Assembly (NCBI RefSeq): GCF_900635775.1
Contig: NZ_LR134167.1
Location: 715,001 to 779,000, forward strand
Source of the DNA: Avibacterium volantium
Lineage (GTDB): Bacteria; Pseudomonadota; Gammaproteobacteria; Enterobacterales; Pasteurellaceae
Length of the DNA: 64,000 bases
Direction of reading: 5' to 3'
Shown here: positions 1 to 9,409 of the stretch, piece after piece
Position numbering within the stretch: position 1 is the first letter of the stretch
How the letters are laid out: each line of letters begins with the position of its first letter
The notes under the pieces: model-generated
Seen by the model: the letters and a program-made list of their open reading frames with translations, nothing else
Told to the model about the DNA's origin: nothing
Database searches by the model: none
Program-made: the position numbers and the translations under genes

Positions 1-18
1 GGTGTCCTCCTACATTTA

Positions 19-246
19 TCATCTATGATTAAGAAATTCCATTTTATCTTTAATATCAATGGACTCGTGTAATTCCGACCAAACAATTACAGCCTTTCCT
101 TGACGTATGTTGGTCAGCAAGTTTTGAGTTTTCTGTTGCAGAGAAAGCTCCTGTTCACCGTAATCCGTCCCTTCACGCAGAATGAAACTTTCTGCAATAT
201 TAATGAGCGTTTCTTCTTCTAAATCTTGCCAAGGAATAATCATCAT
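19..246 (-). CDS. yheU: UPF0270 family protein YheU
   Basis: A 75-residue protein that matches the small conserved YheU family: it opens with IPWQDL, then ESFILREGTDYGE, and has a late VWSELHESIDI block. The family has no established biochemical role. It lies 18 bp downstream of slmA on the same strand, so it probably belongs to the coaBC-dut-slmA transcript. Just past its stop, towards the left edge, the minus strand has a strong ribosome binding site (TAGGAGG), so another gene of the same operon probably starts outside the window. The length is normal for the family. Confidence 0.85.
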   Translation of the reverse strand: MMIIPWQDLEEETLINIAESFILREGTDYGEQELSLQQKTQNLLTNIRQGKAVIVWSELHESIDIKDKMEFLNHR

Positions 247-264
247 CTTACCTAAAAATTACTA

Positions 265-963
265 TTATGCAAAGTGTACTGCAATAAGTTTCCACTGTTG
301 TTCAAAGTTTTGGTTTGAATTATGGCGAAAATTCGACCGCACATAACGCATAAACTGCCCTTCGCAGAGATTGACTAAATAACTGGCGATAATACGCTCA
401 TCAATGCTAAAGGCGCGCCCTTCACGCAGTTTGCGCATTTGTAAAATATTCACAAATTGAAATTCTAAGCGATCGAAAAATTGCGCCACGCGTGCTTGTA
501 ATTTTGGATCTTCAAACATTAAGGCGTGGCCTGTTAGCACACGAGTTAGCCCCGGATTTTTGCGTGCGAAATCTAAGATCATTTGCAAAATATCACGCAC
601 GCGGTTCATTGTGTTAGTTTCGTTTTTGATCGAATGGTTAATGCGACTGAATAAATTGCTTTCTAAATTATCAATGAGAGCCTCAAACATTTTGGTTTTG
701 CTTGGGAAATAACGATATAACGCAGCTTCGGACACGCCGATTTCTTCAGCTAAGCGTGCGGTGGTCATTCGTTCCATTCCACGTTCAGAATGAAGCATAT
801 GAGTGAGCACAGTTAGCACTTGCTGACGGCGTTCTTTTACGCTGCGTTTGTCGCTTTTCGGTGCTTTTTCTGTATTTTTTTCGCTGAGCTTAGTTGGGTT
901 ATTTGGCTTAGTTTGCTCAGGCGCAGGCTCAATGCCTGCAATTTCCAGTTGTTCTTCGACCAT
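265..963 (-). CDS. slmA: Nucleoid occlusion factor SlmA (TetR fold)
   Basis: SlmA binds specific chromosomal sites and blocks FtsZ ring assembly over the nucleoid. The 232-residue product has a TetR-type helix-turn-helix at about 66-92 ([20 protein letters not shown]) and the SlmA ligand/dimer domain behind it. The first 40 or so residues are a polar Lys/Pro-rich extension that E. coli SlmA (198 residues) lacks. I chose the ATG at 963 because GAGGA sits just upstream; the frame stays open further, but the longer form would overlap dut. The gap to dut is 7 bp, so the two are co-transcribed. Confidence 0.9.
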   Translation of the reverse strand: MVEEQLEIAGIEPAPEQTKPNNPTKLSEKNTEKAPKSDKRSVKERRQQVLTVLTHMLHSERGMERMTTARLAEEIGVSEAALYRYFPSKTKMFEALIDNLESNLFSRINHSIKNETNTMNRVRDILQMILDFARKNPGLTRVLTGHALMFEDPKLQARVAQFFDRLEFQFVNILQMRKLREGRAFSIDERIIASYLVNLCEGQFMRYVRSNFRHNSNQNFEQQWKLIAVHFA

Positions 964-970
964 AGTTCCT

Positions 971-1426
971 CTATTGTTTGCCTGAATGGCCAAATCCGCC
1001 TTCACCACGTTCTGTTTGTTCAAAATCACTCACAATATTAAATTCTGCTTGCACCACTGGTACGAAAACTAGCTGTGCAATGCGATCGCCTACTTCCACT
1101 TTAAAAGGCTGCGAGCCACGGTTCCACATTGATACCATTAACGGCCCTTGGTAGTCGGAATCAATCAAGCCCACCAAATTGCCCAATACAATCCCATTTT
1201 TATGCCCAAGCCCTGAACGAGGCAAAATCACTGCCGCAAGGTTAGGATCGGCGATATAAATAGAAAGCCCAGTTGGGATTAATTTGGTTTCTCCTGGTTG
1301 AATTTCAAAACTTTCTTCTACCAACGCGCGCAGATCTAAACCTGCAGAACCGCTTGTGGCATAAGCTGGCAAGGGAAATTCCGTGCCAATTCGGCTATCT
1401 AAAATTTTTACGTCAATCTTTTTCAT
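971..1426 (-). CDS. dut: dUTP diphosphatase
   Basis: Hydrolyses dUTP to dUMP and pyrophosphate, keeping uracil out of DNA and supplying dUMP for thymidylate synthesis. At 151 residues it has normal length for the trimeric enzyme. Visible motifs: GSAGLDLRA (motif I), [10 protein letters not shown] (motif II), GLIDSDYQG (motif III, catalytic Asp) and the glycine-rich C-terminal GEGGFGHSG (motif V) that closes over the substrate. It lies between coaBC and slmA on one strand, the usual gammaproteobacterial order. Confidence 0.95.
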   Translation of the reverse strand: MKKIDVKILDSRIGTEFPLPAYATSGSAGLDLRALVEESFEIQPGETKLIPTGLSIYIADPNLAAVILPRSGLGHKNGIVLGNLVGLIDSDYQGPLMVSMWNRGSQPFKVEVGDRIAQLVFVPVVQAEFNIVSDFEQTERGEGGFGHSGKQ

Positions 1427-1445
1427 TTTTTGTTTATTCCTTCGT

Positions 1446-2657
1446 TCAAACTTGAGCTTGAAAGCGTTCTACAATCTGTTGCGCAAGTTGTACCGCCAGA
1501 TCTTTTTTGTGACTACGCGGTAATTGCACGTTGCCATCATGCCAGAACAGCTGAAGCTGGTTATCATCACCATTAAAGCCTTGTCCGTTAGACACATCAT
1601 TGGCACAGATCAGATCTAAATTTTTACGCACTAATTTATCTTGTGCATATTGTGCAACATTTTGCGTTTCTGCAGCAAACCCCACCACAAATGGACGGTG
1701 TTCAGTCAGCGCCGCCACCGCCGCAATAATATCAGGGTTTTTCACCAATTCTAAGGTGAGCGTATCGCGATCGGCAGTTTTCTTCATTTTTTGCTCGGCG
1801 ATTTGCGCAACACGGTAATCCGCCACTGCAGCGCAACCAATAAAAATATCCACTTGTGGCGCAAGGGAAAGAGAGGCGTTCGCCATTTCTTGTGCGGAAA
1901 TCACCTCAATTCGTTCCACCTGAGCTGGCGTAGGCAAATTCACAGGCCCTGCAATTAATTTGACTTTCGCTCCCCGTTTAGCAAAGGCCTCAGCGATAGC
2001 AAAGCCCATTTTGCCCGAACTATGATTGCTAATATAACGCACAGGATCAATGGCTTCGCGAGTTGGGCCAGCGGTGATCGCAATCGTTAAGTGGCTAAGA
2101 TCTTGTGGCGGTAACAAAATTTCGCAAAGTGCGGTGTAAATTTCTTGCGGTTCTGACATTCTTCCAAAGCCCATATCCCCACAAGCCTGTTCACCACTGT
2201 TAGGCCCAATGGTGGCAATGCCACGGGCTTTTAAACTGGCCAAATTTTGTTGGGTAATGGGTTGGCGGAACATTTGTTGGTTCATCGCGGGCGCAAGCAA
2301 AATCGGCGCAGCGGTGGCAAGACAAATAGTCGTGAGCAGATCATTGGCCATTCCTGCATTTAAGCGTGCCATAAAATCTGCGCTGGCAGGGGCGATCACA
2401 ATGAGATCTGCCCATTTTGCCAGTTCAATATGTCCCATTGCTAGTTCCGCTTGGGGATCAAGCAATGACTGCGCCACCGCATTACCTGAAATGGCTTGCA
2501 ACGTGAGTGGCGTAACAAATTCTGCCGCAGCAGGGGTGAGAACCACGCGCACTTCCGCTTGGCTTTTGCGTAATAAGCGAATCAGCTCAATGCTTTTATA
2601 AGCAGCAATCCCACCTGTTATACCAACAACAATACGTTTTCCTTGAAGATCTTGCAT
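1446..2657 (-). CDS. coaBC: Bifunctional phosphopantothenoylcysteine decarboxylase / phosphopantothenate-cysteine ligase
   Basis: Carries out two successive steps of coenzyme A synthesis: CTP-dependent joining of cysteine to 4'-phosphopantothenate, then FMN-dependent decarboxylation. The N-terminal CoaC flavoprotein part shows [10 protein letters not shown], the catalytic His near 76 ([12 protein letters not shown]), the PAMNQQM motif and the active-site Cys near 159 ([13 protein letters not shown]). The C-terminal CoaB part shows [14 protein letters not shown] and the conserved KNPDI. The ATG at 2657 (403 residues) aligns better with the family than a TTG nine bases upstream. It is divergent from radC, as in other gammaproteobacteria. 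Confidence 0.94.
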   Translation of the reverse strand: MQDLQGKRIVVGITGGIAAYKSIELIRLLRKSQAEVRVVLTPAAAEFVTPLTLQAISGNAVAQSLLDPQAELAMGHIELAKWADLIVIAPASADFMARLNAGMANDLLTTICLATAAPILLAPAMNQQMFRQPITQQNLASLKARGIATIGPNSGEQACGDMGFGRMSEPQEIYTALCEILLPPQDLSHLTIAITAGPTREAIDPVRYISNHSSGKMGFAIAEAFAKRGAKVKLIAGPVNLPTPAQVERIEVISAQEMANASLSLAPQVDIFIGCAAVADYRVAQIAEQKMKKTADRDTLTLELVKNPDIIAAVAALTEHRPFVVGFAAETQNVAQYAQDKLVRKNLDLICANDVSNGQGFNGDDNQLQLFWHDGNVQLPRSHKKDLAVQLAQQIVERFQAQV

Positions 2658-2832
2658 TATTTCCAATCAATCCAAATTAAAAGTGCGGTTAATTTTACTG
2701 TAATTTTCCCTAATAAAAAATTCAATTTTTCGATCAGGATCGCAAAAGTCGTAGGGAAGCCTGTCAGAGCGCTGTTATCTATGTTAAAAAGATCCGCAAT
2801 TTGATACTAAAAAGCCGAAACAAACACTGCAA

Positions 2833-3489
2833 ATGACCACCTTAATGCCACGGGAAAAACTGCTAAAATTTGGTGCAGAAGCCCTTGATGATAGCGAATT
2901 ATTAGCCATTTTTTTACGCACGGGAATCAAGAACTGTTCGGTAATGGAATTATCTCGTGTGGTTCTTGATCATTTTGGATCATTGCGACAATTAATCAGT
3001 GCGGATCAAAAAGCCTTTTGCAACGTTAAAGGCTTGGGCATTACACAATTTATCCAGCTGCAAGCCAGCACGGAAATGACAAAGCGTTATTTATTGCAAG
3101 AATTGGAAATGGCACAGGCATTTACTCGCCCAGAGTTGGTGAGAATATATTTGCAAACGGAGCTAGAACATAAAGAGCGGGAAGTTTTTCTGGTACTTTT
3201 TTTAGATAATCAGCATCGCCTGATTAAAAAAGAAGAAATGTTTTTAGGTACGATCAACACAGCCGCTGTGTATCCCAGAGAAATTGTTAAAAGCGCACTT
3301 TTTTGTAATGCGGCGGCGATTATTTTGGCACATAATCACCCATCAGGCATTGCGGAGCCGAGCAATTCCGATCGGATCATCACAGAAAAGATCCAAAAAG
3401 TGGCAGAATTAGTGGAAATTCGCGTGCTGGATCATTTTGTGATCGGCAAAGGCTGTTATGTTTCTTTTAGTGAAAAAGGGTGGTTATAA
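2833..3489 (+). CDS. radC: RadC family JAB1/MPN protein
   Basis: A 218-residue RadC-type protein. A helix-hairpin-helix-like segment (about 45-75, VKGLGITQFIQL) is followed by a JAMM metalloprotease-like core with the HNHPSG signature near 160-165 and a downstream Asp/Ser. RadC was named for DNA repair, but its molecular function is unsettled. The start is the ATG at 2833; the second Met (PREKLLKFGAE) begins the conserved part. The preceding bases contain no clear Shine-Dalgarno sequence. Divergent from coaBC. Confidence 0.88.
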   Translation: MTTLMPREKLLKFGAEALDDSELLAIFLRTGIKNCSVMELSRVVLDHFGSLRQLISADQKAFCNVKGLGITQFIQLQASTEMTKRYLLQELEMAQAFTRPELVRIYLQTELEHKEREVFLVLFLDNQHRLIKKEEMFLGTINTAAVYPREIVKSALFCNAAAIILAHNHPSGIAEPSNSDRIITEKIQKVAELVEIRVLDHFVIGKGCYVSFSEKGWL

Positions 3490-3565
3490 TAGCCATTTAG
3501 CAAGAATGATGCGGTGGAATTGCTGATTTTTTTGTCATTTATTGCGTTAATTAAGTGATTTAGGC

Positions 3566-3594
3566 TTGAGTATAGCAAATAAAGTGAGTATAAT
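3566..3594 (+). promoter_or_regulatory. Probable sigma-70 promoter of rpmB-rpmG
   Basis: TTGAGT at 3566-3571 and a perfect TATAAT at 3589-3594, separated by 17 bp. Transcription would start near 3601 and leave a leader of about 115 nt before rpmB. This is the cleanest promoter by consensus that I found in the window, which suits a ribosomal protein operon. Confidence 0.7.
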
Positions 3595-3618
3595 TTGCCA
3601 CCTTTAATATAGTATGCG

Positions 3619-3665
3619 GGTCGGTTACAGCGACCTGACGAGGTGGCTTGCAAACCTAGTTTGCA
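3619..3665 (+). promoter_or_regulatory. Structured leader of rpmB mRNA (two hairpins)
   Basis: Two perfect small stem-loops lie between the promoter and rpmB: GGTCG/CGACC with a 7-nt loop (3619-3635), and a 7-bp stem TGCAAAC/GTTTGCA with loop CTA (3649-3665). Ribosomal protein operons often carry a leader that the product protein binds to repress translation. No such element for L28 is known to me, so the regulatory role is inferred. Confidence 0.35.
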
Positions 3666-3715
3666 GTAATCCGAACCCTAAGCTCGAGCTTATATTTGAT
3701 TTATTGGAGATTAAT

Positions 3716-3952
3716 ATGTCTAGAGTCTGTCAAGTAACAGGCAAGCGTCCAGCTGTTGGTAACAACCGCTCACACGCAATGAACGCGACTCGTCGTCGTT
3801 TTCTTCCTAACTTACATACTCACCGTTTCTGGGTTGAGTCTGAAAAACGTTTCGTAACTTTACGCTTAACAGCGAAAGGTATGCGTATTATTGATAAAAA
3901 AGGCATTGATGCAGTGTTAGCTGAAATCCGTGCTCGTGGCGAGAAAATCTAA
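3716..3952 (+). CDS. rpmB: 50S ribosomal protein L28
   Basis: Structural protein of the large ribosomal subunit. The 78-residue sequence begins [11 protein letters not shown] and contains [19 protein letters not shown], both typical of L28. The start is the ATG at 3716 with TTGGAG upstream. The frame is open further upstream, but that part is leader RNA. rpmG follows 11 bp later. Confidence 0.97.
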   Translation: MSRVCQVTGKRPAVGNNRSHAMNATRRRFLPNLHTHRFWVESEKRFVTLRLTAKGMRIIDKKGIDAVLAEIRARGEKI

Positions 3953-3963
3953 GGAGCTAAAAA

Positions 3964-4134
3964 ATGGCAGCTAAAGGTGCTCGTGAAAAAATCCGTTTAG
4001 TTTCAACAGCTGAAACCGGTCATTTCTACACAACAACAAAAAATAAACGTAATATGCCAGAAAAAATGGAGATCAAAAAATTTGATCCTGTTGTGCGTAA
4101 ACACGTTATTTACAAAGAGGCTAAAATCAAATAA
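3964..4134 (+). CDS. rpmG: 50S ribosomal protein L33
   Basis: A 56-residue L33: [23 protein letters not shown] at the start and a basic C-terminus ending KEAKIK. It contains no CXXC pairs, so it is the zinc-independent form. A strong AAGGAG precedes the ATG. Second and last gene of the rpmB operon; a strong terminator follows. Confidence 0.97.
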   Translation: MAAKGAREKIRLVSTAETGHFYTTTKNKRNMPEKMEIKKFDPVVRKHVIYKEAKIK

Positions 4135-4153
4135 TTTGGCTTTGATGAATTAG

Positions 4154-4180
4154 AAAAACCCGACTTGTTCGGGTTTTTTT
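4154..4180 (+). terminator. Rho-independent terminator of rpmB-rpmG
   Basis: Stem AAAACCCGA/TTCGGGTTTT with a CTTG loop, running into seven T residues. It lies 20 bp past the rpmG stop. Confidence 0.9.
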
Positions 4181-4284
4181 ATGTCTTTTATAGGCGCTTT
4201 TCTTGGATTTTTATTGATTGCCCCTATTTATAGCGTAACGCAGAGAGATTTTCACTAGAACTATATCATTTACACGGAGAAAAA

Positions 4285-5100
4285 ATGCCTGAATTACCTG
4301 AAGTTGAAACCACTAAAAATGGGATTTCCCCTTATTTAACAGGATTTACCATTGAAAAAATCGTAGTGCGTAATCCTAAATTACGCTGGGAAATCAGCCC
4401 GCAATTAAGTGAGTTTAAGCAGGTTAAAGTGAGTCATCTTTCCCGCCGTGCCAAATATCTGATCATTCATACGGAAAAAGGTGCGATCATTGGGCATTTA
4501 GGTATGTCGGGATCTTTGCGTGTCGTGCCACAGGATAGCCCCATTGATAAACACGATCATTTAGATATTGTGATGAATAATGGCAAGGTGCTGCGTTATA
4601 ACGATCCTCGCCGTTTTGGTGCGTGGCTTTGGACGGATAATCTGGCAGATTTTCATCTTTTTGCCAAACTTGGCCCAGAACCCCTTTCAGCAGAATTTAC
4701 TGGGGAATATTTGTTCAAAAAATCTCGTAAAAAACAGACCGCACTTAAAACCTTTTTAATGGATAATGCTGTGGTGGTGGGCGTGGGCAATATTTATGCC
4801 AATGAAACGCTCTTCTTATGCGGTTTACATCCGCTAAAATTAGCCAAAAACTTAACTAAAGCTCAATGCGAATTGCTGGTGCAAACCATTAAACAAGTGC
4901 TTGCCACTGCCATTGCGCAAGGTGGTACAACGTTGAAAGACTTCTTGCAACCTGACGGCCGCCCCGGTTATTTTGCCCAAGAATTAAGGGTTTACGGCAA
5001 TAAAGATAAACCTTGTCCAACGTGTGGGACCAAAATTGAAAGTTTAGTCATCGGGCAACGTAATAGCTTTTTCTGCCCAAAATGTCAGAAAAAAGCATAA
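4285..5100 (+). CDS. mutM: Formamidopyrimidine-DNA glycosylase (Fpg)
   Basis: Bifunctional base-excision repair enzyme that removes 8-oxoguanine and formamidopyrimidines and then nicks the abasic site. The 271-residue product starts with the catalytic PELPEVE (Pro2 nucleophile, Glu3), has [10 protein letters not shown] with the conserved Lys nearby, and ends in a C4 zinc finger (CPTCGTKI...FFCPKCQ, about 243-267). The start follows a clear GGAG. Its linkage to rpmB-rpmG is the usual Pasteurellaceae order. Confidence 0.96.
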   Translation: MPELPEVETTKNGISPYLTGFTIEKIVVRNPKLRWEISPQLSEFKQVKVSHLSRRAKYLIIHTEKGAIIGHLGMSGSLRVVPQDSPIDKHDHLDIVMNNGKVLRYNDPRRFGAWLWTDNLADFHLFAKLGPEPLSAEFTGEYLFKKSRKKQTALKTFLMDNAVVVGVGNIYANETLFLCGLHPLKLAKNLTKAQCELLVQTIKQVLATAIAQGGTTLKDFLQPDGRPGYFAQELRVYGNKDKPCPTCGTKIESLVIGQRNSFFCPKCQKKA

Positions 5101-5143
5101 AAATAGCTAAAAAAGCACCGCACTTGTATAAAGCTAATCAATT

Positions 5144-5177
5144 AAGGAAGGTAAGCCAAATCGACCTTCCTTTTTTG
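5144..5177 (+). terminator. Terminator after mutM
   Basis: Nine-bp stem AAGGAAGGT/ACCTTCCTT with an 11-nt loop and a following T-run. An uptake signal (ACCGCACTT, 5117-5125) sits just upstream. It separates the convergent mutM and folA. Confidence 0.8.
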
Positions 5178-5675
5178 TTATGGATGCGTTCTATTAATTC
5201 GTTGCAAAATTAAAAACCGACAATCATAAGGATTATTTTCATCAGCGGGGTGATATTGTTCAAATTCAATTTGCCATTCTGTCCAATCAATTTGTGGAAA
5301 AAACGTATCGCCGTCAATTTCTGCTTGAATTTCAGTCAAATAGAGTTTATCTGCAATGGGAAGATATTGTTTAAATAACTCACCGCCGCCGATAAGCATT
5401 ATTTCGGGAAAATCTTTGACAAAATCCACCGCACTTGCAAAATCACTTTTCCAAATCACGCCTTCGTGCTGAAAAGGAGAACGGGAAAGCACAATATTGG
5501 TGCGTTTTGGCAACGGACGACCAATGCTCTCAAAGGTTTTTCGCCCCATAATCACGGGCTTGCCTTGCGTATTTTGGCGAAACCACGCAAGATCCGCAGG
5601 CAAGTGCCACGGCATTTGATTATCTTTCCCGATCACATTATTTTTCGTCATTGCCACAATTAAACTGAGCGTCAT
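5178..5675 (-). CDS. folA: Dihydrofolate reductase
   Basis: NADPH-dependent reduction of dihydrofolate to tetrahydrofolate. At 165 residues it has the standard chromosomal DHFR length. Visible: SLIVAMTKNNVIGKDNQMPWHLPADLAWF (Met20-type loop, catalytic acid in the PADL segment), GRKTFESIGRPLP (cofactor binding) and IGGGELF. It appears to be the last gene of a yjjP-yjjB-folA transcript, 32 bp after yjjB. Confidence 0.96.
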   Translation of the reverse strand: MTLSLIVAMTKNNVIGKDNQMPWHLPADLAWFRQNTQGKPVIMGRKTFESIGRPLPKRTNIVLSRSPFQHEGVIWKSDFASAVDFVKDFPEIMLIGGGELFKQYLPIADKLYLTEIQAEIDGDTFFPQIDWTEWQIEFEQYHPADENNPYDCRFLILQRINRTHP

Positions 5676-5707
5676 TTGCTTTCCTTTTATTTACCTTGCT
5701 TTGCCTA

Positions 5708-6172
5708 TTATATTACAGGTTTTTGTCGATAGAACAATAAGCCCGGTAGCGCCAAGCCAAAAACCAATGCGCCTAGAATAAAGCCAGTTTTAATAAAATA
5801 ATCAATCATTTGGGCAAATAACACATCGGAAAAGCCATAATGGTGAATTTGCACAATGGCGATCATCGCTTTATAAGCATAAACGCCTGGGATCATCGGA
5901 ATAATCGCCGCGACGGTAAACACTTTTGGGTGGGCAAGATAACGATGGGATAAATGCACGCCGATAAAACCAATTAAACTTGCGCCAGCAAAGGTAGCAA
6001 ACACTAACGGTACATCAAAATGCACTAACAAGGTTCGCAATCCGTGTCCTAATGCGCCTAAAATGGCACAATATTTCAAGGCCTTAGGCGGAACATTAAA
6101 AACTAAAGCAAAGCCCACCGCAGGAATGGCGGCGAATAGCATATCATCGAATAAATTCAGCAATAGGGTCAT
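5708..6172 (-). CDS. yjjB: YjjB subunit of the ThrE-like (YjjPB) exporter
   Basis: Small integral membrane protein of 154 residues with about four or five hydrophobic helices, and the family block IPMIPGVYAYKAM near 100. In E. coli YjjP and YjjB together export succinate; the pair is a split form of the threonine/serine exporter ThrE. The ATG at 6172 overlaps the yjjP stop by 4 bp (ATGA), implying translational coupling. Substrate here is inferred from the family. Confidence 0.88.
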   Translation of the reverse strand: MTLLLNLFDDMLFAAIPAVGFALVFNVPPKALKYCAILGALGHGLRTLLVHFDVPLVFATFAGASLIGFIGVHLSHRYLAHPKVFTVAAIIPMIPGVYAYKAMIAIVQIHHYGFSDVLFAQMIDYFIKTGFILGALVFGLALPGLLFYRQKPVI

Positions 6173-6957
6173 TTTAATTCTCCCCAATAGGGAATATTCA
6201 ACAGCACAAGGGCAAAAACAATGCCCAAACACGCGCCAAAGGTGAGAATGGTGGCAATCGTCCAACGCCCTAAGCCCATACCAACGTGGCCTTTGAGAAT
6301 ATCCGCCAGCGAATTAATCAATGGAAAGCCCGGCACGAGCAAAAGCACGCTAGAAGCAAGGGCGATTTGCGGATCATTGCCTAACTGATATTTCAGCGCC
6401 ATTCCTGAAATAATCGATGCAATAAAGGCGGTAATGGAAAACACAATAATCGGATTGTAATGTCGATGGGCAAGAGCTTGGCGAATAAACATCGCAACGG
6501 CAGCGGCAACAAAGGTGATGACTGAAATCCGAATATCGCCGCCAGACAAATGGGCAAAACAGGCGCAGGATAAACCAATCATCAGCACCACGAGATAGCG
6601 GTTATATTTAAACGGCTTAATTTGCTCAAGGCGTTTACGCACTTGATGAATATCATAAATACGGCGCTCGGCAGTAATCACCACCCGCTGCACTTCTGTA
6701 ACAATATGCATATTTATGCCCTGATCCACATTTTTGCGTGCGGTGGTAATGCAATGATTATGATATAGCGTGGTGATAATCACAGCGTTGGGCGTTAATG
6801 CACATTCCACACTATCCATTCCCAAAGCGCGCCCTAATCTATGCGACATTTGTACCACCACAGCACTTTCTGCCCCGTGTTGAAGTAGCATTAATGCGAC
6901 TTTTATACATAACCTTGTTACTTCACGTTGGCGTTCAATACGACTTTGCTCTGACAT
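6169..6957 (-). CDS. yjjP: YjjP subunit of the ThrE-like (YjjPB) exporter
   Basis: A 262-residue protein with a soluble N-terminal half (LCIKVALMLLQHGAES, typical of the ThrE N-domain) and about five membrane helices from residue 120 on, including PGFPLINSLADILKG. It pairs with YjjB as a two-gene exporter. Because Pasteurellaceae run a fumarate-respiring, succinate-producing metabolism, succinate export would suit the cell; this is inference from the E. coli homologue. Confidence 0.88.
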   Translation of the reverse strand: MSEQSRIERQREVTRLCIKVALMLLQHGAESAVVVQMSHRLGRALGMDSVECALTPNAVIITTLYHNHCITTARKNVDQGINMHIVTEVQRVVITAERRIYDIHQVRKRLEQIKPFKYNRYLVVLMIGLSCACFAHLSGGDIRISVITFVAAAVAMFIRQALAHRHYNPIIVFSITAFIASIISGMALKYQLGNDPQIALASSVLLLVPGFPLINSLADILKGHVGMGLGRWTIATILTFGACLGIVFALVLLNIPYWGELK

Positions 6958-7115
6958 TTTGGCTAAGATGAGTTGATTAAAAAATGTCGATATTATAACT
7001 CTTTTTAGGTAATAAAGATTGTTTTAAATCATAGAAAGTGTGGTGAAAATTTAATGAAATTTTTCTCATTTAATGATAGGGTTTCGGGCATTCAACATTA
7101 ACAGGAAAATTTCGT

Positions 7116-8219
7116 ATGGAACAAAAGAAAACCATCGTGGTGAAGTTTGGCACAAGCACCTTAACCCAAGGCACAACCAAGCTTCATCGTCCACATATGA
7201 TGGAAATTGTGCGACAAATCACCCAACTGCATCAAGCAGGCTTTCGCATTATTATTGTTACTTCTGGCGCTATGGCGGCAGGGCACGATTATCTCAACCA
7301 CCCACAACTTCCGCCTACTATTGCATCAAAGCAATTATTAGCCGCCGTGGGGCAAAGCCAGCTTATTCAAACTTGGGAACAGCTGTTTTCCATTTATGAT
7401 ATTCATATCGGGCAAATTTTGCTCAGCCGTGCTGATATTGAAGATCGCGAGCGTTTTCTTAATGCGCGAGATACCCTTAACGCCTTGTTAGATAACGGCA
7501 TTATTCCGGTAATTAATGAGAATGATGCCGTTGCTACCGCAGAAATTAAAGTGGGCGATAACGATAATTTATCCGCCCTAGTCGCAATTTTGGCACAAGC
7601 GGAGCAACTTTATTTGCTCACCGATCAACAAGGCTTGTTCGATAGCGATCCAAGAAAAAATCCGCAAGCCAAATTGCTTTCCGTGGTGGAAAAAATCACT
7701 GATGACATTCGCCAAATTGCCGGCGGAAGTGGCACAACCCTTGGCACGGGCGGAATGTCCACCAAAGTGATCGCCGCGGATGTTGCCACCCGTTCAGGCG
7801 TAGAAACCATTATCGCCCCCGGCAATCGCCAAAATGTGATTGTGGATCTGGCTTATGGGGAAAATATCGGAACAAAATTTATTGTGCAAAGGGATCGCCT
7901 TGAAAGCCGTAAACAATGGCTTTTTGCTGCGCCATCTGCAGGCACGATCATCATTGACGAAGGGGCAACAAGTGCGGTGTTAATTCAGCATAAATCCTTG
8001 CTTTCAGCAGGCATTGCACAAATCGAAGGGCGCTTCTCACGCGGTGAAGTGGTGAAAATCCAGCAGCCTAACGGTAAAGTTATCGCCCTTGGCATTCCGC
8101 GCTACAACAGCGATGCGTTGAATTTAATCAAAGGCAAAAAATCGCAAGATATTCCGCAAATTTTGGGCTATGAATACGGCTCTGTTGCAGTGCATCGTGA
8201 TGATATGGTGGTGTTGTAG
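7116..8219 (+). CDS. proB: Glutamate 5-kinase
   Basis: First enzyme of proline synthesis; phosphorylates the gamma-carboxyl of glutamate. The 367-residue protein has the amino-acid-kinase domain ([29 protein letters not shown], and GTGGMSTK near 213-220) followed by a C-terminal PUA domain (about 270-360). Full length. An AGGAAAA precedes the ATG. It stands alone, followed by a bidirectional terminator. Confidence 0.96.
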   Translation: MEQKKTIVVKFGTSTLTQGTTKLHRPHMMEIVRQITQLHQAGFRIIIVTSGAMAAGHDYLNHPQLPPTIASKQLLAAVGQSQLIQTWEQLFSIYDIHIGQILLSRADIEDRERFLNARDTLNALLDNGIIPVINENDAVATAEIKVGDNDNLSALVAILAQAEQLYLLTDQQGLFDSDPRKNPQAKLLSVVEKITDDIRQIAGGSGTTLGTGGMSTKVIAADVATRSGVETIIAPGNRQNVIVDLAYGENIGTKFIVQRDRLESRKQWLFAAPSAGTIIIDEGATSAVLIQHKSLLSAGIAQIEGRFSRGEVVKIQQPNGKVIALGIPRYNSDALNLIKGKKSQDIPQILGYEYGSVAVHRDDMVVL

Positions 8220-8230
8220 ATAAATTATGG

Positions 8231-8268
8231 AAAAAACTACCACACTTAGAAAAGAGCGGTAGTTTTTT
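8231..8268 (+). terminator. Bidirectional terminator between proB and the Abi gene
   Basis: Stem AAAAAACTACC/GGTAGTTTTTT (8231-8241 with 8258-8268). It ends in T residues on both strands, so it can stop proB from one side and the Abi gene from the other. The loop contains a degenerate uptake signal. Confidence 0.8.
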
Positions 8269-8276
8269 CATTGTTT

Positions 8277-9323
8277 TTATTTTAAGGCATTTTTCCAAAA
8301 GCTATCTTGATGCCAATTCTCAGGGATTCCCATATTAAACAAAGAGAGTTGGGGATATTTCTCTATTAGTGCTTTTAATCGTTTTGCCCAGCTTGATTTG
8401 GGACTTACGGTATAAAGTATTGTTTGTAGTGCTACCAATATAGAATAAATCCGGCGCTCAAATTGGATATTATTAAGCTGGTTTCGTTGTGGAATAGTAG
8501 ATAGCCAGCGGATTTTAGTAGAATGAGGTATTTTAATTGCAATTCCTAACTCACGATTCCAAAGGCGGCTATGGTGTGCACAAATATTGCGAATCGTATT
8601 AAACGCTTTTAGCCAAGATTCTAATATTTCAGCAGTTACGCCTAAATTAGTAGCAATTTGTTTTCTTAAATTTGATGAACGTAAATGTGCGTATAAATTG
8701 CTTAACTCACCCCAAGTAAGCATTTCAACCATCATCCAGCAAGGGGGAAGTTTGGGATTGTCATATTGAGATACATAATGGCGTACAAAGTTTTCTTTTT
8801 GGGCTTTTTCTATTAGGGTTTCTTTCTGCTCTCTAGAAAGATGTTCCCTTTTTTCAATCTTTTTAATATCACGCTCTAGTTTATTCTTTTCATCTAGAAG
8901 ATGTTTTTCTAGCTTTGACAAAAACTGAAAATGAGCGAATTTATGCAGAAAATGTTTCCCTTCTAAATACCAAAAAGCGCCTAAAGAATCTTCATTGTCA
9001 TCTTTTTGTAAAGAAAGTACGTTACAAATCTGCGTACGTATCGCAACTTCGATACGTTCTATCGCGTCCATAACTAATAACCGAAGCTCTCTATCAAAGA
9101 TATACAAATTTAAAATATCATCAAATGTAGTATTTGGCTTAAACTGATGAGGTTGTGTAGAAGATGGAGCTTGAAAAGGAATCGTATAGGCTGAAAGTCG
9201 ATAATAACTAATGAATTCTAAATAACGTTCCGCACGTTGTTCATCAGGAATGGTTAATCCTCTTTTCTTCCATTCTTTAATCAACTCAGTATTACTTTTT
9301 TCGGGTTTCTTAAAAGTAAGCAT
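8277..9323 (-). CDS. Abi_2-type (AbiD/AbiF-like) HEPN RNase protein
   Basis: Abortive-infection family protein of 348 residues. The N-terminus has the family signature FKKPEKS...LKKRGLTIPDEQRAERYL...ISYYRLSAY; the middle is a charged, probably coiled-coil insert (about 136-180); the C-terminal part carries RNICAHHSRLWNR, an R-x4-H HEPN motif (Arg245, His250) typical of RNA-cleaving toxins. I chose the ATG at 9323, where family similarity begins; an ATG at 9344 would add seven residues but follows only a T-run. The gene is AT-rich and I see no perfect uptake signal in it, which suggests acquisition. It lies downstream of galM on the same strand, behind a terminator-like hairpin. Family membership is firm; phage defence is inferred. 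Confidence 0.85.
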   Translation of the reverse strand: MLTFKKPEKSNTELIKEWKKRGLTIPDEQRAERYLEFISYYRLSAYTIPFQAPSSTQPHQFKPNTTFDDILNLYIFDRELRLLVMDAIERIEVAIRTQICNVLSLQKDDNEDSLGAFWYLEGKHFLHKFAHFQFLSKLEKHLLDEKNKLERDIKKIEKREHLSREQKETLIEKAQKENFVRHYVSQYDNPKLPPCWMMVEMLTWGELSNLYAHLRSSNLRKQIATNLGVTAEILESWLKAFNTIRNICAHHSRLWNRELGIAIKIPHSTKIRWLSTIPQRNQLNNIQFERRIYSILVALQTILYTVSPKSSWAKRLKALIEKYPQLSLFNMGIPENWHQDSFWKNALK

Positions 9324-9348
9324 TTTATTATTGACATTCCTCATATAT

Positions 9349-9409
9349 AAAAAAACTCGCCGATTTGTGCAATATCATTGTATATACAATGATAAGAGGC
9401 CTGGCGAGT
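9349..9409 (-). terminator. Terminator-like hairpin between galM and the Abi gene
   Basis: Outer stem ACTCGCC/GGCGAGT ending in seven T residues on the minus strand, with a nested 22-bp palindrome. It would stop transcription from galTKM, or from the candidate small RNA, immediately before the Abi start codon. Abi expression would then depend on read-through. Confidence 0.7.
9373..9394. repeat. Perfect 22-bp palindrome
   Basis: TATCATTGTAT followed immediately by its exact reverse complement ATACAATGATA. It could be the inner stem of the RNA hairpin or a DNA operator for a dimeric regulator; the sequence alone does not decide. Confidence 0.9.
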
